The notes: generated by a model from the letters alone, not told the origin. 64,000 bases of DNA from Nakamurella deserti (GCF_003260015.1 NZ_QCXS01000002.1:2108001-2172000), one strand, 5' to 3'; counted from the first letter of the stretch, positions 1 through 11,923 are shown. Numbers and translations: made by a program.

Positions 1-1310
<1,310 letters not shown>

Positions 1311-1431
1311 CTACCCGCAACGGGGTCGACCGGGCGAAGAAGCATCGCGGCGGTGAGCTCCATGGTAATGACCGGCGCGCGCCGTTCGGTGCGGGCGCGG
1401 GTGCCGTCGCCCACGCGGTCGAGACCGGCAC

Positions 1432-2628
1432 TCAGCCCGCGCTGGGCTCCTCCGCCGGCTGCTGCTCGCTGCTGCTGGTGCCGCCTTCCGGCTCCTCGTC
1501 GGGCCGGATGTTGGTGGTCAGCGGTATCTCGTCCTCCGGCGGCGGGGACGTGGTGGTGGTCTCGGACGACGTGGGGTCGACGGGCGGATCGACCGGCGTC
1601 TCCACGGGGGTGGTCGGATCGACGGGCGGGGGCGGCGGCACGCTGGTCACCGGCTCCTCGGTCGTCACCGGCGGGGGTTGGACGATCACCGTGGTCGGGT
1701 CGGCCGGGGGCACGACCGGGACGGAGCCCGCGGGCGTCGTCGGGGCGGCGCCGCCGCCGTCCGAGGCCGGGTCGTTCGGAGCCGGAGCCGGAGCCGGAGC
1801 CTGAGTCGGAGCCGGAGCCTGAGTCGGCGCGGGCACCGTGGGCACGGTCCCGGAACCGGCGGGAGCGCTCGACGACGGCGTCGGGGTGACGGAGGACGAC
1901 GCCCGACTTGACTCGATCTTGGCCTGGACGCGGTCCAGGTCCGACTGCAGCGTTTCCTGCACGCTCTTGTCGGCTCCGGTGAGCGCCGCGTTGACGCTCT
2001 CGAGCGCCGCCTCGGCCTGCTCCGGGTAGCCGGCGTCGATGGCCTTCTCGGCGGCATCGATTGCCTGCCGCGCGTCGATGCTGGCCTTGACCTCGGCGGC
2101 GCGGTCCGACCACAGGATCTCGGTGACCGACCACAGCAGGGCGTTGTCGGGGGTCGCCGACCGGGCCCCGACGGCGGTGGAGCCCATCAGCAGCGCGGCG
2201 ATCGCGGCGGCGACGGCGATCGCCGGGCGCACCGAACGACGGCGCGTCGGCGCGGAGCGGATGACGGCGGCGGCGATCTGGGTGTCGACCGGCGGCGGCA
2301 GCGGCACCGCGTCGAGCTCCTCGCGCCAGGAGCGCAGTAGGGCGGCCACCTGGGCGTCGGACGCGACCTCCTGCGGGTCCCGCAGGTCCAAGAAAGCGGC
2401 GAGATCCTCGTTCGCGTCGACGGTGTCGTCGTTGGCGTCGTCGTCAGCCCCGGGGGGGACGTCGCCGGCCCCGACGGTCCGCAGCCAGCGTGTCGGCGCC
2501 TCGGCGGGATCGTCGAAGAGCGGAGTGCCGCGCAGCGCCTCGATGAGGGCGTCGTCGGCCCGGACCTGCGCCAGATCCACGGGGGTGTCGTCGCCGTCGT
2601 TCGGCGTCCGCGAGAAGAAGTCCCTCAC
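1432..2628 (-). CDS. rsdA: Anti-sigma-D factor, RsdA-like, single-pass membrane protein
   Basis: Predicted membrane-anchored anti-sigma factor that would hold SigD inactive. The 398-aa protein starts with GTG at 2628, overlapping the sigD stop in a GTGA junction, so the two are translationally coupled. The N-terminal ~130 residues are acidic and cytoplasmic and contain DDALIEALRG, similar to the sigma-binding segment of RsdA. One hydrophobic helix follows at about residues 135-153 (AIAVAAAIAALLMGSTAV). The extracytoplasmic part has a short charged helical region and then a long Pro/Ala/Thr/Glu-rich tail with PAPTQ repeats. Mycobacterial RsdA is about 300 aa, so this tail is long. Identity rests on context plus the N-terminal motif and topology; sequence conservation elsewhere is low. 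Confidence 0.8.
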   Translation of the reverse strand: MRDFFSRTPNDGDDTPVDLAQVRADDALIEALRGTPLFDDPAEAPTRWLRTVGAGDVPPGADDDANDDTVDANEDLAAFLDLRDPQEVASDAQVAALLRSWREELDAVPLPPPVDTQIAAAVIRSAPTRRRSVRPAIAVAAAIAALLMGSTAVGARSATPDNALLWSVTEILWSDRAAEVKASIDARQAIDAAEKAIDAGYPEQAEAALESVNAALTGADKSVQETLQSDLDRVQAKIESSRASSSVTPTPSSSAPAGSGTVPTVPAPTQAPAPTQAPAPAPAPNDPASDGGGAAPTTPAGSVPVVPPADPTTVIVQPPPVTTEEPVTSVPPPPPVDPTTPVETPVDPPVDPTSSETTTTSPPPEDEIPLTTNIRPDEEPEGGTSSSEQQPAEEPSAG

Positions 2629-3212
2629 AGCAGCTGCTCCGCGAGTCCGTCGTCACCGGCGACGATGGTGCGCAGCTTCGCCAGCGCGCGGTGCTGGGCG
2701 ACCCGCACGGCGCCGGCCGAGGTACCCAGGGCCTGGGCGGTCTCGTCCGCGGACATGCCGGCACCGACCCGCATGAGGAGGATCTCGCGCTGCGTGGCCG
2801 GCAACTCCCGGAGCAGCTCGTGCATCCGGGTGGCCACCGCGGCGTCGACGGCGACCTGCTCCGGGTTGGGATCGCCCGAGATCACGTCGGGAAAGTCGGC
2901 GACCGGGTTGCTCTTGGACCGGCCGGCGGCCCGGTGCGCGTCGACGATCTTGTTCGACGCGATGCCGTAGACGAAAGCGAGGAACGGGCGGCCCTCGCGC
3001 CGGTACGTGGGCAGGGCGTTGAGCACAGCCATGCACACCTCCTGCGCAATGTCGTCTGCCGTCATCAGAGAGCGGTGCCCGCCCGAGAGCCGGGCACGGC
3101 AGTAGCGGACGATCATCGGGTGGATACGTCCCAGGAGGGCCCCCACTGCGACGGTGTCGCCAGCCACCGCACGGTCGACGATGACGTCGAACTCGTCCGC
3201 TGCTGGATCCAT
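2625..3212 (-). CDS. sigD: ECF-type RNA polymerase sigma factor SigD
   Basis: Extracytoplasmic-function sigma factor of 195 aa. Region 2 is recognisable in IAQEVCMAVLNALPTYR and the following FVYGIASNKIVDAHRA; region 4 in LPATQREILLMRVGAGMSA plus the helix-turn-helix AQALGTSAGAVRVAQHR. Its 3' end overlaps the anti-sigma gene by four bases. In Streptomyces the gene in this position beside bldM and guaB is the sigma factor ShbA; in mycobacteria it is SigD. The start is the ATG at 3212 (MDPAADEFDVIVDRA). Promoter specificity cannot be read from sequence. Confidence 0.93.
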   Translation of the reverse strand: MDPAADEFDVIVDRAVAGDTVAVGALLGRIHPMIVRYCRARLSGGHRSLMTADDIAQEVCMAVLNALPTYRREGRPFLAFVYGIASNKIVDAHRAAGRSKSNPVADFPDVISGDPNPEQVAVDAAVATRMHELLRELPATQREILLMRVGAGMSADETAQALGTSAGAVRVAQHRALAKLRTIVAGDDGLAEQLL

Positions 3213-3730
3213 CGCTTGCGGGCACTCTCTCGTTACACCCAGTTCACACCGGGTCCGGGTCGGCGTTCTGTCACACGCGGATCCGCCGGCGGCCCCACTC
3301 CTTCGGGTGGTCCCGAGGGGCGTCGGGTCACGTCCGGCGAACTGTGCCTGATCTTTGTATCAGTGCGGCGCCGTCGATCTGGCCCGTTCGAACGAATCTG
3401 CAGAACGCCCCCCGGCTACGGCCGGCGGAGAAACCGCAGGTCATCGTGATCATGGACCGGGAGCCGCCGACAGCCGCCCGCGGTCCCGCATCCGCCACGG
3501 ACGCCGACGCGCCGACACCCGAACGGTGAGGCCCGGGCGCGTCCCGACGAGCCCGGCGGACCCGTGAGCGGCGCCGCTCCCCCGTCGTGACGACGGAGCG
3601 GCCCGGCCCTGTGACAGAGGCGACACCGGCGGCAACCCGCCACGCGGAGGGCGACGCCACCGGACCGCCGCACCGATGGCCCGGCGTGCCGCCGCGCGGC
3701 TCCCACCCGGGGGCGCGCCGGCGAGAGGAG
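3213..3730. other. Intergenic DNA upstream of sigD
   Basis: About 520 bp without a convincing gene. It begins upstream of sigD and contains a locally AT-richer patch near 3350-3365 (TTTGTATCAG on the plus strand) that could hold the sigD promoter, but I could not place a well-spaced pair of hexamers. Open frames here lack start signals and family resemblance. Confidence 0.5.
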
Positions 3731-4060
3731 GCCCTCGACAACGTCGTCACCACCGGACGGCCCCACGGTCACGGGCCGGACGGCACCCGACGACCACCCC
3801 GCGGGTGACGGGACGCCCTCGACGGCGTCTCGCCTCCCTGTCGGCCTGCCGTCAGACCCCGGACGGCACCCGACGACCCACCCCACGAGCGACGGGACAC
3901 CCTCGACAGCGTCATCGCCACCCGACGGTCCCGTCCGACGCCGGACGGCACCCGACGACCCACCCCACGAGCGACAGGACACCCTCGACGGCGTCGTCGC
4001 CACCCGACGGCCCGCCGTCCGACGCCGGCCGAAACCCGACGACGACCCCCCGGCCCGGTG
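3731..4060. repeat. Imperfect ~83-bp tandem repeat array
   Basis: Three clear units begin with GGACGGCACCCGACGACC at 3778, 3861 and 3943. A decayed fourth starts near 4027, and a partial unit precedes the array from about 3731. Spacings are 83, 82 and 84 bp. Shared internal blocks include ACCCTCGAC and GTCGCCACCCGACGG. Because the period is not a multiple of three and drifts by single bases, the array is unlikely to encode a repeated peptide, although long open frames cross it. It sits just beyond the 3' end of the response-regulator gene and upstream of sigD. Confidence 0.8.
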
Positions 4061-4103
4061 GGCGACGACGAACGACCGACCTGCGTCAGGCGATCCACCA
4101 GCG

Positions 4104-4700
4104 TCAGGCGACCAACCCGCGACGGAACCCGACCGCGACGGCCTGCGCCCGGTCGCGGGCACCGAGCTTGCGGAACAACCGGCGCGCGTGGGTCTTGACC
4201 GTGTCCTCGGACAGGAACAGCTCCCGGCCGATCTCGCCGTTGGACTGGCCCTGACTCATCCCGCGCAGCACCTGCAGCTCGCGCTCGGTGAGGTTGACCT
4301 GGCTGTCGTCGGCCGCCCTCGGCGACGGCAGCCGTGGGGAGGAGACGGTGTCGGCCAGGGCGGCGATGATCTCCGGCTGGGTGGCGTCCCAGCGGAGGAA
4401 GCCGCGGGCACCGCAGGCGATGGCGGCGGCGATGGACGCGGTGTCGTCGGGCGAGCCGAAGACGATGACCACCCCGTTGGGGTGCACCGCGAGCAGCCGC
4501 CGGGTGGCCTCGATGCCGCCGGTGAGGGCGCGCTGAGTGCCGATGAGCACGATGTCGGCACTCTCCCGCCCGTACCGGGCGAGCAGCTCGTCGCCGTCGG
4601 CGACACAGTCGATGGAACCGATGGACGGCAGGGCCGCCATCACACGGGTCAGGCCGTCACGGGCGCTTCGCCGTTCGTCGCAGATCAACACGCTGGTCAC
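4104..4700 (-). CDS. Orphan NarL/LuxR-type response regulator, BldM-like, degenerate receiver
   Basis: DNA-binding regulator of 198 aa. The N-terminal ~115 residues have the fold of a receiver (MTSVLICDE...), and the C-terminus is a LuxR helix-turn-helix with LTERELQVLRGMSQG, GRELFLSEDTVKTHARRLF and GARDRAQAVAVG. The helix-turn-helix and the position next to whiB, sigD and guaB match Streptomyces bldM, an orphan regulator of development. The receiver looks non-phosphorylatable: residue 54, where BldM has its Asp, is Gly (ADIVLIG), and the usual Thr and Lys of the switch are also absent (VFGSP, LRWDA). No histidine kinase is nearby. It is divergent from the whiB gene across a ~490-bp gap. BldM orthology is inferred from motif and synteny. 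Confidence 0.88.
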   Translation of the reverse strand: MTSVLICDERRSARDGLTRVMAALPSIGSIDCVADGDELLARYGRESADIVLIGTQRALTGGIEATRRLLAVHPNGVVIVFGSPDDTASIAAAIACGARGFLRWDATQPEIIAALADTVSSPRLPSPRAADDSQVNLTERELQVLRGMSQGQSNGEIGRELFLSEDTVKTHARRLFRKLGARDRAQAVAVGFRRGLVA

Positions 4701-5008
4701 TGCAACCTTCTTTCTCTGGGGATGTGCTGCAAACGGAGGAAGACAGCACGGGGTGATACGGCACGGGGTTCGACGGCGGCGCGGAACGGCATTTCCGCGG
4801 TGGCGTCGGCGGCATTTCCGGGTGAACCCGGGTCCGTCGACAGAGCAATCGCGACGGCCGTCATTCCGACCCGTTCGGCGGTACCGCGACGGGCGGTCGA
4901 CGGTGGGTGAATCCGCACCGGAAACCGATTCAGCACCTGTCCCCGACCGGACCGGGCGTCACGGCCGGACCCCTCGTGAACAGCGGCGGAAATGATTTGA
5001 TCTTGGTC

Positions 5009-5037
5009 TTGATGGTGACGGCCACGGACTCTAGGGT
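5009..5037 (+). promoter_or_regulatory. Candidate sigma-70-type promoter for whiB-family gene
   Basis: TTGATG at 5009-5014 and TAGGGT at 5032-5037 are separated by 17 bp, upstream of the WhiB-family start at 5195. This would leave a leader of about 150 nt. The gap 4701-5194 is also the control region of the divergent BldM-like gene, for which I see no clear promoter. Confidence 0.4.
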
Positions 5038-5194
5038 CAGTCGTGCGGGTCGTTCCGAGAGGTGGCCGGACCGCGTATTGCCGATCAGTTGCACAACGAC
5101 GTCTGGGCTCTGCACCAGCGTGCCGCTGAGGTGCCGCGTCCTGCGCGCGCCTTGCGCCACTCCGGTCAGCCCCGTGACCAGAGGAGTGAGTCGA

Positions 5195-5482
5195 ATGGCA
5201 GATACGCGACGCTTGCCCGGGCCGAATGCGGACCGGTGGGACTGGCAGCTGGATGCGGCGTGCCGGGGTATGGCCAGTTCGTTCTTCTTCCACCCCGAGG
5301 GGGAACGCGGCCCCGCCCGCGCCCGCCGGGAAGCCAACGCCAAGGCCGTCTGCATGGAGTGCCCGGCGATGCTGGCCTGCCGTCGGCACGCGATCGAGGT
5401 GCACGAGCCCTACGGCATCTGGGGCGGGCTGTCCGAGGGCGAGCGTCACCACCTCCAGGCGCTGGCGGTCGCGCGCTCCTGA
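5195..5482 (+). CDS. WhiB-family iron-sulfur transcriptional regulator
   Basis: A 95-aa Wbl protein. Four cysteines are arranged as in the family: one in AACRG, then the cluster CMECPAMLAC, which would ligate a [4Fe-4S] cluster. The signature turn GIWGG follows, then a basic or helical tail. Wbl proteins bind sigma-factor region 4 and control development, redox or virulence genes. The ATG at 5195 is chosen because GAGGAG lies 8 nt upstream and the protein then has normal length; the frame is open further upstream but without family similarity. Its place beside the BldM-like gene and sigD matches mycobacterial whiB3 and the equivalent Streptomyces gene, so a WhiB3-type identity is likely but not proven. 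Confidence 0.92.
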   Translation: MADTRRLPGPNADRWDWQLDAACRGMASSFFFHPEGERGPARARREANAKAVCMECPAMLACRRHAIEVHEPYGIWGGLSEGERHHLQALAVARS

Positions 5483-6190
5483 CCGCAACGGCGCCCGTGA
5501 CGGATCCGGGGGCCGATCCGCCTGCGAAAGATCCCCGCCCCGCGCCCGCGGCGCGGCGACGGGCGGCGTCAGCTGAAGGGGATGGGCGACGCCGATCCAC
5601 CCGCGCGGCATGGCGACCGCGGGAGGACGAGCGCGACGGGTTCGCGGATGGCCGCGTCCAGCACCGCCGGTCCGGCGAGCCGCGGTGTCCACGGACGACC
5701 GGACGTGCACCCGTACGGGAGCGCCACCGGTCGAAGCGAACATGGCCGTCAGCCTAACTGATGAAAACGCCGCCGTCACTCCATCGCGCTTGAAACCGCG
5801 TCACCCGACGGTGTCTGTGCCCTCGATCCGGCCCAAGATCGGCGTTCTCGCACCGTTCGGTGCAACATTTCCCCGTCTGAGCCACGGTGTGACCTCCTCC
5901 GGGTGCGCCCTGACGAGTTCCGAAGTCGCCGCGACACCGCTGGGCCGAATGGGACGACGCAGCGTCCGATCGGTGACGCTGGGCACCGATCGCCTGGGTT
6001 CGCCCCGCCCAGCCGGTCATCCGGGTGACCGACGTGTCGGCGTGCTGACCCTCGGTGGCAGCGACCACCGGCTGGTTCCGGACTGCTGCGGTGGTCAGCG
6101 GCGATCGGCGGCCGTTCGGCGGCCACCTGCGACCCGCGCCGGCCACCTGTGACCACCCGGGCCGCCCTGCGGCCACCGGGTCCGGAAACA
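5483..6190. other. Intergenic region between convergent whiB and groEL genes
   Basis: About 700 bp, somewhat less GC-rich than its neighbours. Open frames exist on both strands but none has a Shine-Dalgarno sequence, compositional bias or family resemblance that I can support. I see no repeat structure here. Confidence 0.5.
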
Positions 6191-6234
6191 CCGCACCCCG
6201 CGGCCCCGGCCGGAGCCGGGAACGCGGGGTGCGG
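6191..6234 (-). terminator. Hairpin terminator after groEL
   Basis: CCGCACCCCGCG at 6191-6202 is perfectly complementary to CGCGGGGTGCGG at 6223-6234, a 12-bp stem about 30 nt past the groEL stop. No U-tract follows, which is common for actinobacterial terminators. Confidence 0.75.
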
Positions 6235-6265
6235 GTGAGCCGGGCGGGCCGCAGGCCCGATCCGG

Positions 6266-8018
<1,753 letters not shown>

Positions 8019-8048
8019 GGACGTCAGCGATGGTTCATCGCTCGGGGA

Positions 8049-8348
8049 CTACTTGGTGACCTTGGCCAGCACGTCACGCGCGGACAGGATCAGGTACTCC
8101 TCGCCGCTGTACTTGACCTCGGTGCCGCCGTACTTCGAGTAGATGACGATGTCACCCTCGGCGACGTCGACGGGGACGCGGTTGCCCTTGTCGTCGATAC
8201 GGCCCGGCCCGACGGCCTTGACGGTGCCTTCCTGAGGCTTCTCCTTGGCCGTGTCCGGGATGACGATGCCGGAGGCGGTCGTCGTCTCGGCCTGGTTGGC
8301 CTGGACGAGGATCTTGTCCTCGAGCGGCTGGATCTTCACGCTCGCCAC
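8049..8348 (-). CDS. groES: Co-chaperonin GroES (10 kDa)
   Basis: The 99-aa lid of the GroEL chamber. It shows the family blocks [11 protein letters not shown], the mobile loop around [13 protein letters not shown], and [14 protein letters not shown]. The GTG at 8348 is chosen: AAGGGGGA stands at proper spacing before it, and the protein then begins [12 protein letters not shown] like other actinobacterial GroES. An upstream in-frame ATG at 8384 would add 12 non-conserved residues. A CIRCE operator and promoter lie about 110 bp upstream. Confidence 0.95.
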   Translation of the reverse strand: MASVKIQPLEDKILVQANQAETTTASGIVIPDTAKEKPQEGTVKAVGPGRIDDKGNRVPVDVAEGDIVIYSKYGGTEVKYSGEEYLILSARDVLAKVTK

Positions 8349-8456
8349 GATGTGGTCCCCCTTCTGGGGTGTTTCGGTTGCCATGTGCGGAAAACTGCTG
8401 GGCTCCGGTCGTGGTGACCCCGTCGTCGCGGGTGCCGGGATCGCCACCGTCGCCTG

Positions 8457-8483
8457 TTAGCACTCTAGCCTCGCGAGTGCCAG
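8457..8483 (-). promoter_or_regulatory. CIRCE operator (HrcA binding site)
   Basis: TTAGCACTC at 8457-8465, a 9-bp spacer, then GAGTGCCAG at 8475-8483. The left half is a perfect match and the right half matches 7 of 9 bases of the consensus TTAGCACTC-N9-GAGTGCTAA. It predicts heat-shock control of groES-groEL by HrcA; hrcA itself is not in the window. Confidence 0.9.
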
Positions 8484-8491
8484 ATTCTCAA
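8462..8491 (-). promoter_or_regulatory. groES promoter overlapping CIRCE
   Basis: Reading the minus strand, TTGAGA (8491-8486) and TAGAGT (8467-8462) are separated by 18 bp. The -10 hexamer lies inside the left CIRCE half, so bound HrcA would block RNA polymerase directly. Confidence 0.55.
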
Positions 8492-8597
8492 CCGGGGTGA
8501 CCGGGTCCGGCCGTTGCTCCCGGGTGTTTCCCCGGCGGTCACCGCAGCGCTGTCCGGCGGTCGCCGGACGGCCGCGGGCCCGACACCGGACCCGCCG

Positions 8598-9674
8598 TCA
8601 GGCCGCCACGACCCGGGCCACCGGCATCCCCGGATCGCCGCCCAGCGTGGGCGCCGACGGCGCCACACCGGCGGCGTAGACGTGCGCGCCGAGGGCGGCG
8701 ATCATCGCGCCGTTGTCGGTGCACAGGCCCGGCCGCGGCACCCGCAGCGTCACTCCGGCGGCGGCACAGCGTTCGCCGGCCAGGGCCCGCAGCCGACCGT
8801 TGGCCGCGACTCCCCCGGCGATGACCACGGTGCGGGAGCCCAGCTCCGTGGCGGCGCGGACGGTCTTGGCGGTGAGCACGTCGACCACCGCCTCCTGGAA
8901 CGAGGCGCACACGTCGGCGACGGGGACCTCGCGGCCGTCCCGGCGGGCGGTCTCGACCCAGCGGGCCACCGCGGTCTTCAAGCCCGAGAAGGAGAAGTTG
9001 TAGGGATCGTCCGACGCACCTGTGAGACCGCGCGGGAACCGGATAGCCGTCGGATCACCGTCGGCGGCCAGCCGGTCGATGACCGGACCGCCCGGGTACC
9101 CGAGGTCCAGCAGCCGGGCGACCTTGTCGTAGGCCTCGCCGGCGGCGTCGTCGATGGTGGTACCGATCTCGACGACGTCACCGGCCAGCGAGCCGATCCG
9201 CAACAGCTGCGTGTGGCCGCCGGACACCAGCAGCGCCAGCGTGTCGGCGGGCAGCGGGCCGTGTTCGAGGGTGTCGGCGGCGACGTGGCCGGGCAGATGG
9301 TTGACGCCGATCAGCGGCACGTCCCAGGCGGCGGCGTAGGCCTTGGCCGCCGCGACGCCGACGAGGAGCGCGCCGGCCAGACCGGGGCCACTGGTCACCG
9401 CGACCGCGTCGACGTCGGCGGGGCGCAGCCCCGCCGCGGTGAAGGCGCCGTGCATCGTGGCGGTCATCGACTCCAGATGGGCCCGGGAGGCGATCTCGGG
9501 GACCACGCCGCCGAAGCGGGAGTGCTGGTCCTGCGAGGAGGCCACCGACTGGCCGAGGAGTTCGACCCCGCCACCGTCGGTGAGCCGGACCAGCCCGACG
9601 CCGGTCTCGTCGCACGAGGACTCCAGCCCGAGCACCACCGCGCCGGGTCCGAGGGTGACGGTGCCGTCGGTCAT
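8598..9674 (-). CDS. tsaD: tRNA N6-adenosine threonylcarbamoyltransferase TsaD
   Basis: Transfers the threonylcarbamoyl group to A37 of ANN-decoding tRNAs (t6A), working with TsaB and TsaE. The 358-aa protein has the ASKHA fold: [13 protein letters not shown] at the N-terminus, the metal-binding HLPGH, and the ATP-binding [10 protein letters not shown]. The ATG at 9674 overlaps the rimI stop by one base, so it is translated from the rimI message. It is the last gene of the tsaB-rimI-tsaD group. Confidence 0.96.
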   Translation of the reverse strand: MTDGTVTLGPGAVVLGLESSCDETGVGLVRLTDGGGVELLGQSVASSQDQHSRFGGVVPEIASRAHLESMTATMHGAFTAAGLRPADVDAVAVTSGPGLAGALLVGVAAAKAYAAAWDVPLIGVNHLPGHVAADTLEHGPLPADTLALLVSGGHTQLLRIGSLAGDVVEIGTTIDDAAGEAYDKVARLLDLGYPGGPVIDRLAADGDPTAIRFPRGLTGASDDPYNFSFSGLKTAVARWVETARRDGREVPVADVCASFQEAVVDVLTAKTVRAATELGSRTVVIAGGVAANGRLRALAGERCAAAGVTLRVPRPGLCTDNGAMIAALGAHVYAAGVAPSAPTLGGDPGMPVARVVAA

Positions 9675-10123
9675 CAGGGCCTTCCCATCGTGTACGCGTC
9701 GGCGCCGCTGGGCTGGTAGTACCGCTTGCGGACGCCCTGGATCTCGAAGCCGAACGAGTGGTACAGCGCGATCGCCGGCTCGTTGTCGGTGCGCACCTCG
9801 AGGTGGATCGGCCGGCCGCGGGCCTCGCTGATCAGCGCGGTCATCAGGCGGCGGCCGATCCCGGCGCCCTGGTGGCGGCGCTGCACCCCGATGGTCTGCA
9901 CGTCGGCACCGTCGGGGTGCACGGCCAGCCCGGCGTAGCCGACCAGCTCGGAACCGTCGAAGACGGCCAGGTAGGTGTGGCCCTGCGCGAGCTCGGACCA
10001 GAACATCGCCTCCGTCCACGGCGAGTCACCGGCGAAGAGGTCCTCCTCGAGCGCGGCGACCGCGCCGAGGTCCCACCACCGCAACGGCTCCATCGCGAGG
10101 TCGGGGTACAGCGGCGCCGTCAT
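9674..10123 (-). CDS. rimI: Ribosomal protein S18-alanine N-acetyltransferase RimI
   Basis: GNAT-family N-acetyltransferase of 149 aa. The acetyl-CoA loop is seen in [17 protein letters not shown], and the C-terminal [20 protein letters not shown] is typical of RimI. The ATG at 10123 overlaps the tsaB stop in an ATGA junction; a second in-frame ATG at 10093 is possible. Position between tsaB and tsaD is conserved in actinobacteria. S18 as substrate is inferred from the family. Confidence 0.9.
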   Translation of the reverse strand: MTAPLYPDLAMEPLRWWDLGAVAALEEDLFAGDSPWTEAMFWSELAQGHTYLAVFDGSELVGYAGLAVHPDGADVQTIGVQRRHQGAGIGRRLMTALISEARGRPIHLEVRTDNEPAIALYHSFGFEIQGVRKRYYQPSGADAYTMGRP

Positions 10124-10785
10124 CGGCCGAGCACCGACTTGCGCACCGCGGACGGCTCGGTGGCGTCGGGTCGACGCAGGTAGAGCGGCACCGGTGGCAC
10201 CGGGGCCGCGGTGAGGTCGACGGCCCCGACGAGGCCGGCGGTCAGCGGCAGCGCGGGCGCGGCCACCGGCAGCAGCCCGTCCAGCAGTGCGACGCCGGGT
10301 CCGGTCATCACCGTCGGAACGGCGCCGGCGTCGGCCAGCCATCCGGGGACGGCGGCCGGCGCGACGGGCGCCGGCCCGGCGACGACGACGCCGTCGGCGT
10401 GGACGGAGACGTAGACCTCGCGGCGGCGGGCGTCGGTGACGACGAGGACGGTGCCGGGCAGGCCGGCGGCCAGCCCGTCGTGCGAGCCGGTGCCGAAGAC
10501 GGGGATCCCGAGCCCGTCGGCCAGGGCCGCGCCGGTGGCGATGCCGACACGCAGACCGGTGAACGGGCCGGGCCCGAGCCCGGTGACGACCGCGTCGAGC
10601 TCGGACAGGGTGCGGCCCGCGTCGGCCAGCGCGGCCCGGACCAGCGGCATCAGTTCCTCGGCGTGCGCGAAGGCGTCGGTGAGCGTGCGCTCGGCGAGCA
10701 CGGTCACGCCGGCCGTGCCCTCACCGGAGCGGGCCACCCCGGCGGTGAGGACGGGGGTCGAGGAGTCCAGCGCGAGCACGAGCAC
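10120..10785 (-). CDS. tsaB: tRNA threonylcarbamoyladenosine biosynthesis protein TsaB
   Basis: A 221-aa scaffold partner of TsaD in t6A synthesis. It has an ASKHA-like N-terminal half with VLALDSSTP, the FAHAEELMPLV helix that contacts TsaD, and the hallmark GLGPGPFTGLRVG. The GTG at 10785 is chosen because it begins the first beta strand; another GTG lies two codons on. It is first in the tsaB-rimI-tsaD operon. Its control region is shared with the divergent LacI-type gene. Confidence 0.93.
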   Translation of the reverse strand: MLVLALDSSTPVLTAGVARSGEGTAGVTVLAERTLTDAFAHAEELMPLVRAALADAGRTLSELDAVVTGLGPGPFTGLRVGIATGAALADGLGIPVFGTGSHDGLAAGLPGTVLVVTDARRREVYVSVHADGVVVAGPAPVAPAAVPGWLADAGAVPTVMTGPGVALLDGLLPVAAPALPLTAGLVGAVDLTAAPVPPVPLYLRRPDATEPSAVRKSVLGR

Positions 10786-10822
10786 GCGTCGATGGTACGA
10801 GTCCGCGGCGGGACCACCGACC

Positions 10823-10839
10823 GCCGCCGGACCGGCGGC
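10823..10839. promoter_or_regulatory. Palindrome in tsaB/LacI divergent control region
   Basis: GCCGCCGG, one base, CCGGCGGC: a perfect 17-bp dyad between the tsaB start (10785) and the LacI start (10904). LacI-family regulators often bind such dyads near their own gene, so this may be an operator. It could also be chance in GC-rich DNA. Confidence 0.3.
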
Positions 10840-10903
10840 TCTTCGCCGGGCCGCGCCGACCTGCGACGATGGGCACCGGACACGGGGACGTGAGGAGGTC
10901 GGG

Positions 10904-11923
10904 ATGGGCACACAGGCGACCCTGGCCGACGTGGCCACGCTGGCCGGGGTGTCGTTGGCGACCGCGAGCCGGGCGCTGAGCCCGACCAAGGGCAGTGCCG
11001 TCGGGCCGGAGCTGCGGGCCCGGGTGCGGGCCGCGGCGGCCGAACTCAGCTACGCGCCGAACGCCCACGCGCAGGCCATGCGCAGCCCGACGGCGAGCAG
11101 CGCCGGGCTCATCGTGCACGACATCGCCGATCCGGTGGCGGCGGCGATCGCGTCCGGGGTGCTGGCCGCGGCGGCCGACCAGAACCTCATCGTCACCATC
11201 GGCGCCAGCGGCGGGGACGCGGAGGCGGAGGTGCGGCTGGTGGAGACGCTCCGCCGGCAGCGCGCCCGCGGCATCATCCTGGCCGGCTCGCGGTTCGCCG
11301 ACTCCTCGGCGCAGCGTTGGCTCGCCGACGAGGTCTCGGCGATCCGGGCGGGCGGCGGGCGGGTCGTCACCATCGGTCAGCACACCCCCGGCACCCACGC
11401 CGTCGTCGTCGACGACCGTGCCGGGGCCGACGGTCTCGCCCGGGCTCTGTGGGCGCGGGGCTACCGCCGCTTCGCCGTCCTGGCGGGGCCGGAGTTCCTG
11501 ATCACGTCCGAGGACCGGGTGGGCGGGTTCCGCGACGCGGTCACCGCCCTGGGCGGCGAGCTGCCCGAGGAGCAGGTGCTGGCCAGCCAGATGAGCCGCG
11601 ACGGCGGGTACACCTCGCTGCGGGACCTCCTCGACCACGGCGTCGAGGTGGACTGCGTGTTCGCCGTGGACGACTCGATGGCGATGGGTGCGGTGGCGGC
11701 GCTGCGCGATTCCGGGCTGCGGGTGCCCGACGACGTGGCGGTGGCCGGCTTCGGCGACATCGCCGCCCTGCGCGACGTGGTTCCGGGGCTGACCACCGTC
11801 CGGCTGCCGCTGGCCCAGATGGGCCGTACCGCACTGCAACTGGCCTTCGACAGCCGGGACGAGGCGCAGCTGCGGCACGTCACCGGGACGGTCGTGCTGC
11901 GGGACAGCACACCCGCGCGCTGA
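10904..11923 (+). CDS. LacI-family transcriptional regulator
   Basis: Sugar-responsive-type repressor or activator, 339 aa. The N-terminal helix-turn-helix is TLADVATLAGVSLATASRAL with hinge ELSYAPNAHAQAMRS. A periplasmic-binding-protein-like sensor domain follows, including VDCVFAVDDSMAMGAVAALR and DDVAVAGFGDIA. The ATG at 10904 has GAGGAGG about 5 nt upstream. It runs against its neighbours, separating tsaB from tsaE, which are usually contiguous. The ligand is unknown; the only obvious carbohydrate gene nearby is the GH1 glucosidase about 10 kb away, and I did not find a shared operator. Confidence 0.92.
   Translation: MGTQATLADVATLAGVSLATASRALSPTKGSAVGPELRARVRAAAAELSYAPNAHAQAMRSPTASSAGLIVHDIADPVAAAIASGVLAAAADQNLIVTIGASGGDAEAEVRLVETLRRQRARGIILAGSRFADSSAQRWLADEVSAIRAGGGRVVTIGQHTPGTHAVVVDDRAGADGLARALWARGYRRFAVLAGPEFLITSEDRVGGFRDAVTALGGELPEEQVLASQMSRDGGYTSLRDLLDHGVEVDCVFAVDDSMAMGAVAALRDSGLRVPDDVAVAGFGDIAALRDVVPGLTTVRLPLAQMGRTALQLAFDSRDEAQLRHVTGTVVLRDSTPAR

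Noticed and set aside
3416-4162. Repeat-containing protein gene upstream of sigD
   Set aside because: Period drift of 82-84 bp breaks the frame between units and there is no start signal.
5610-6191. Open frames between whiB and groEL
   Set aside because: No ribosome site, no conserved motif, both strands open equally.
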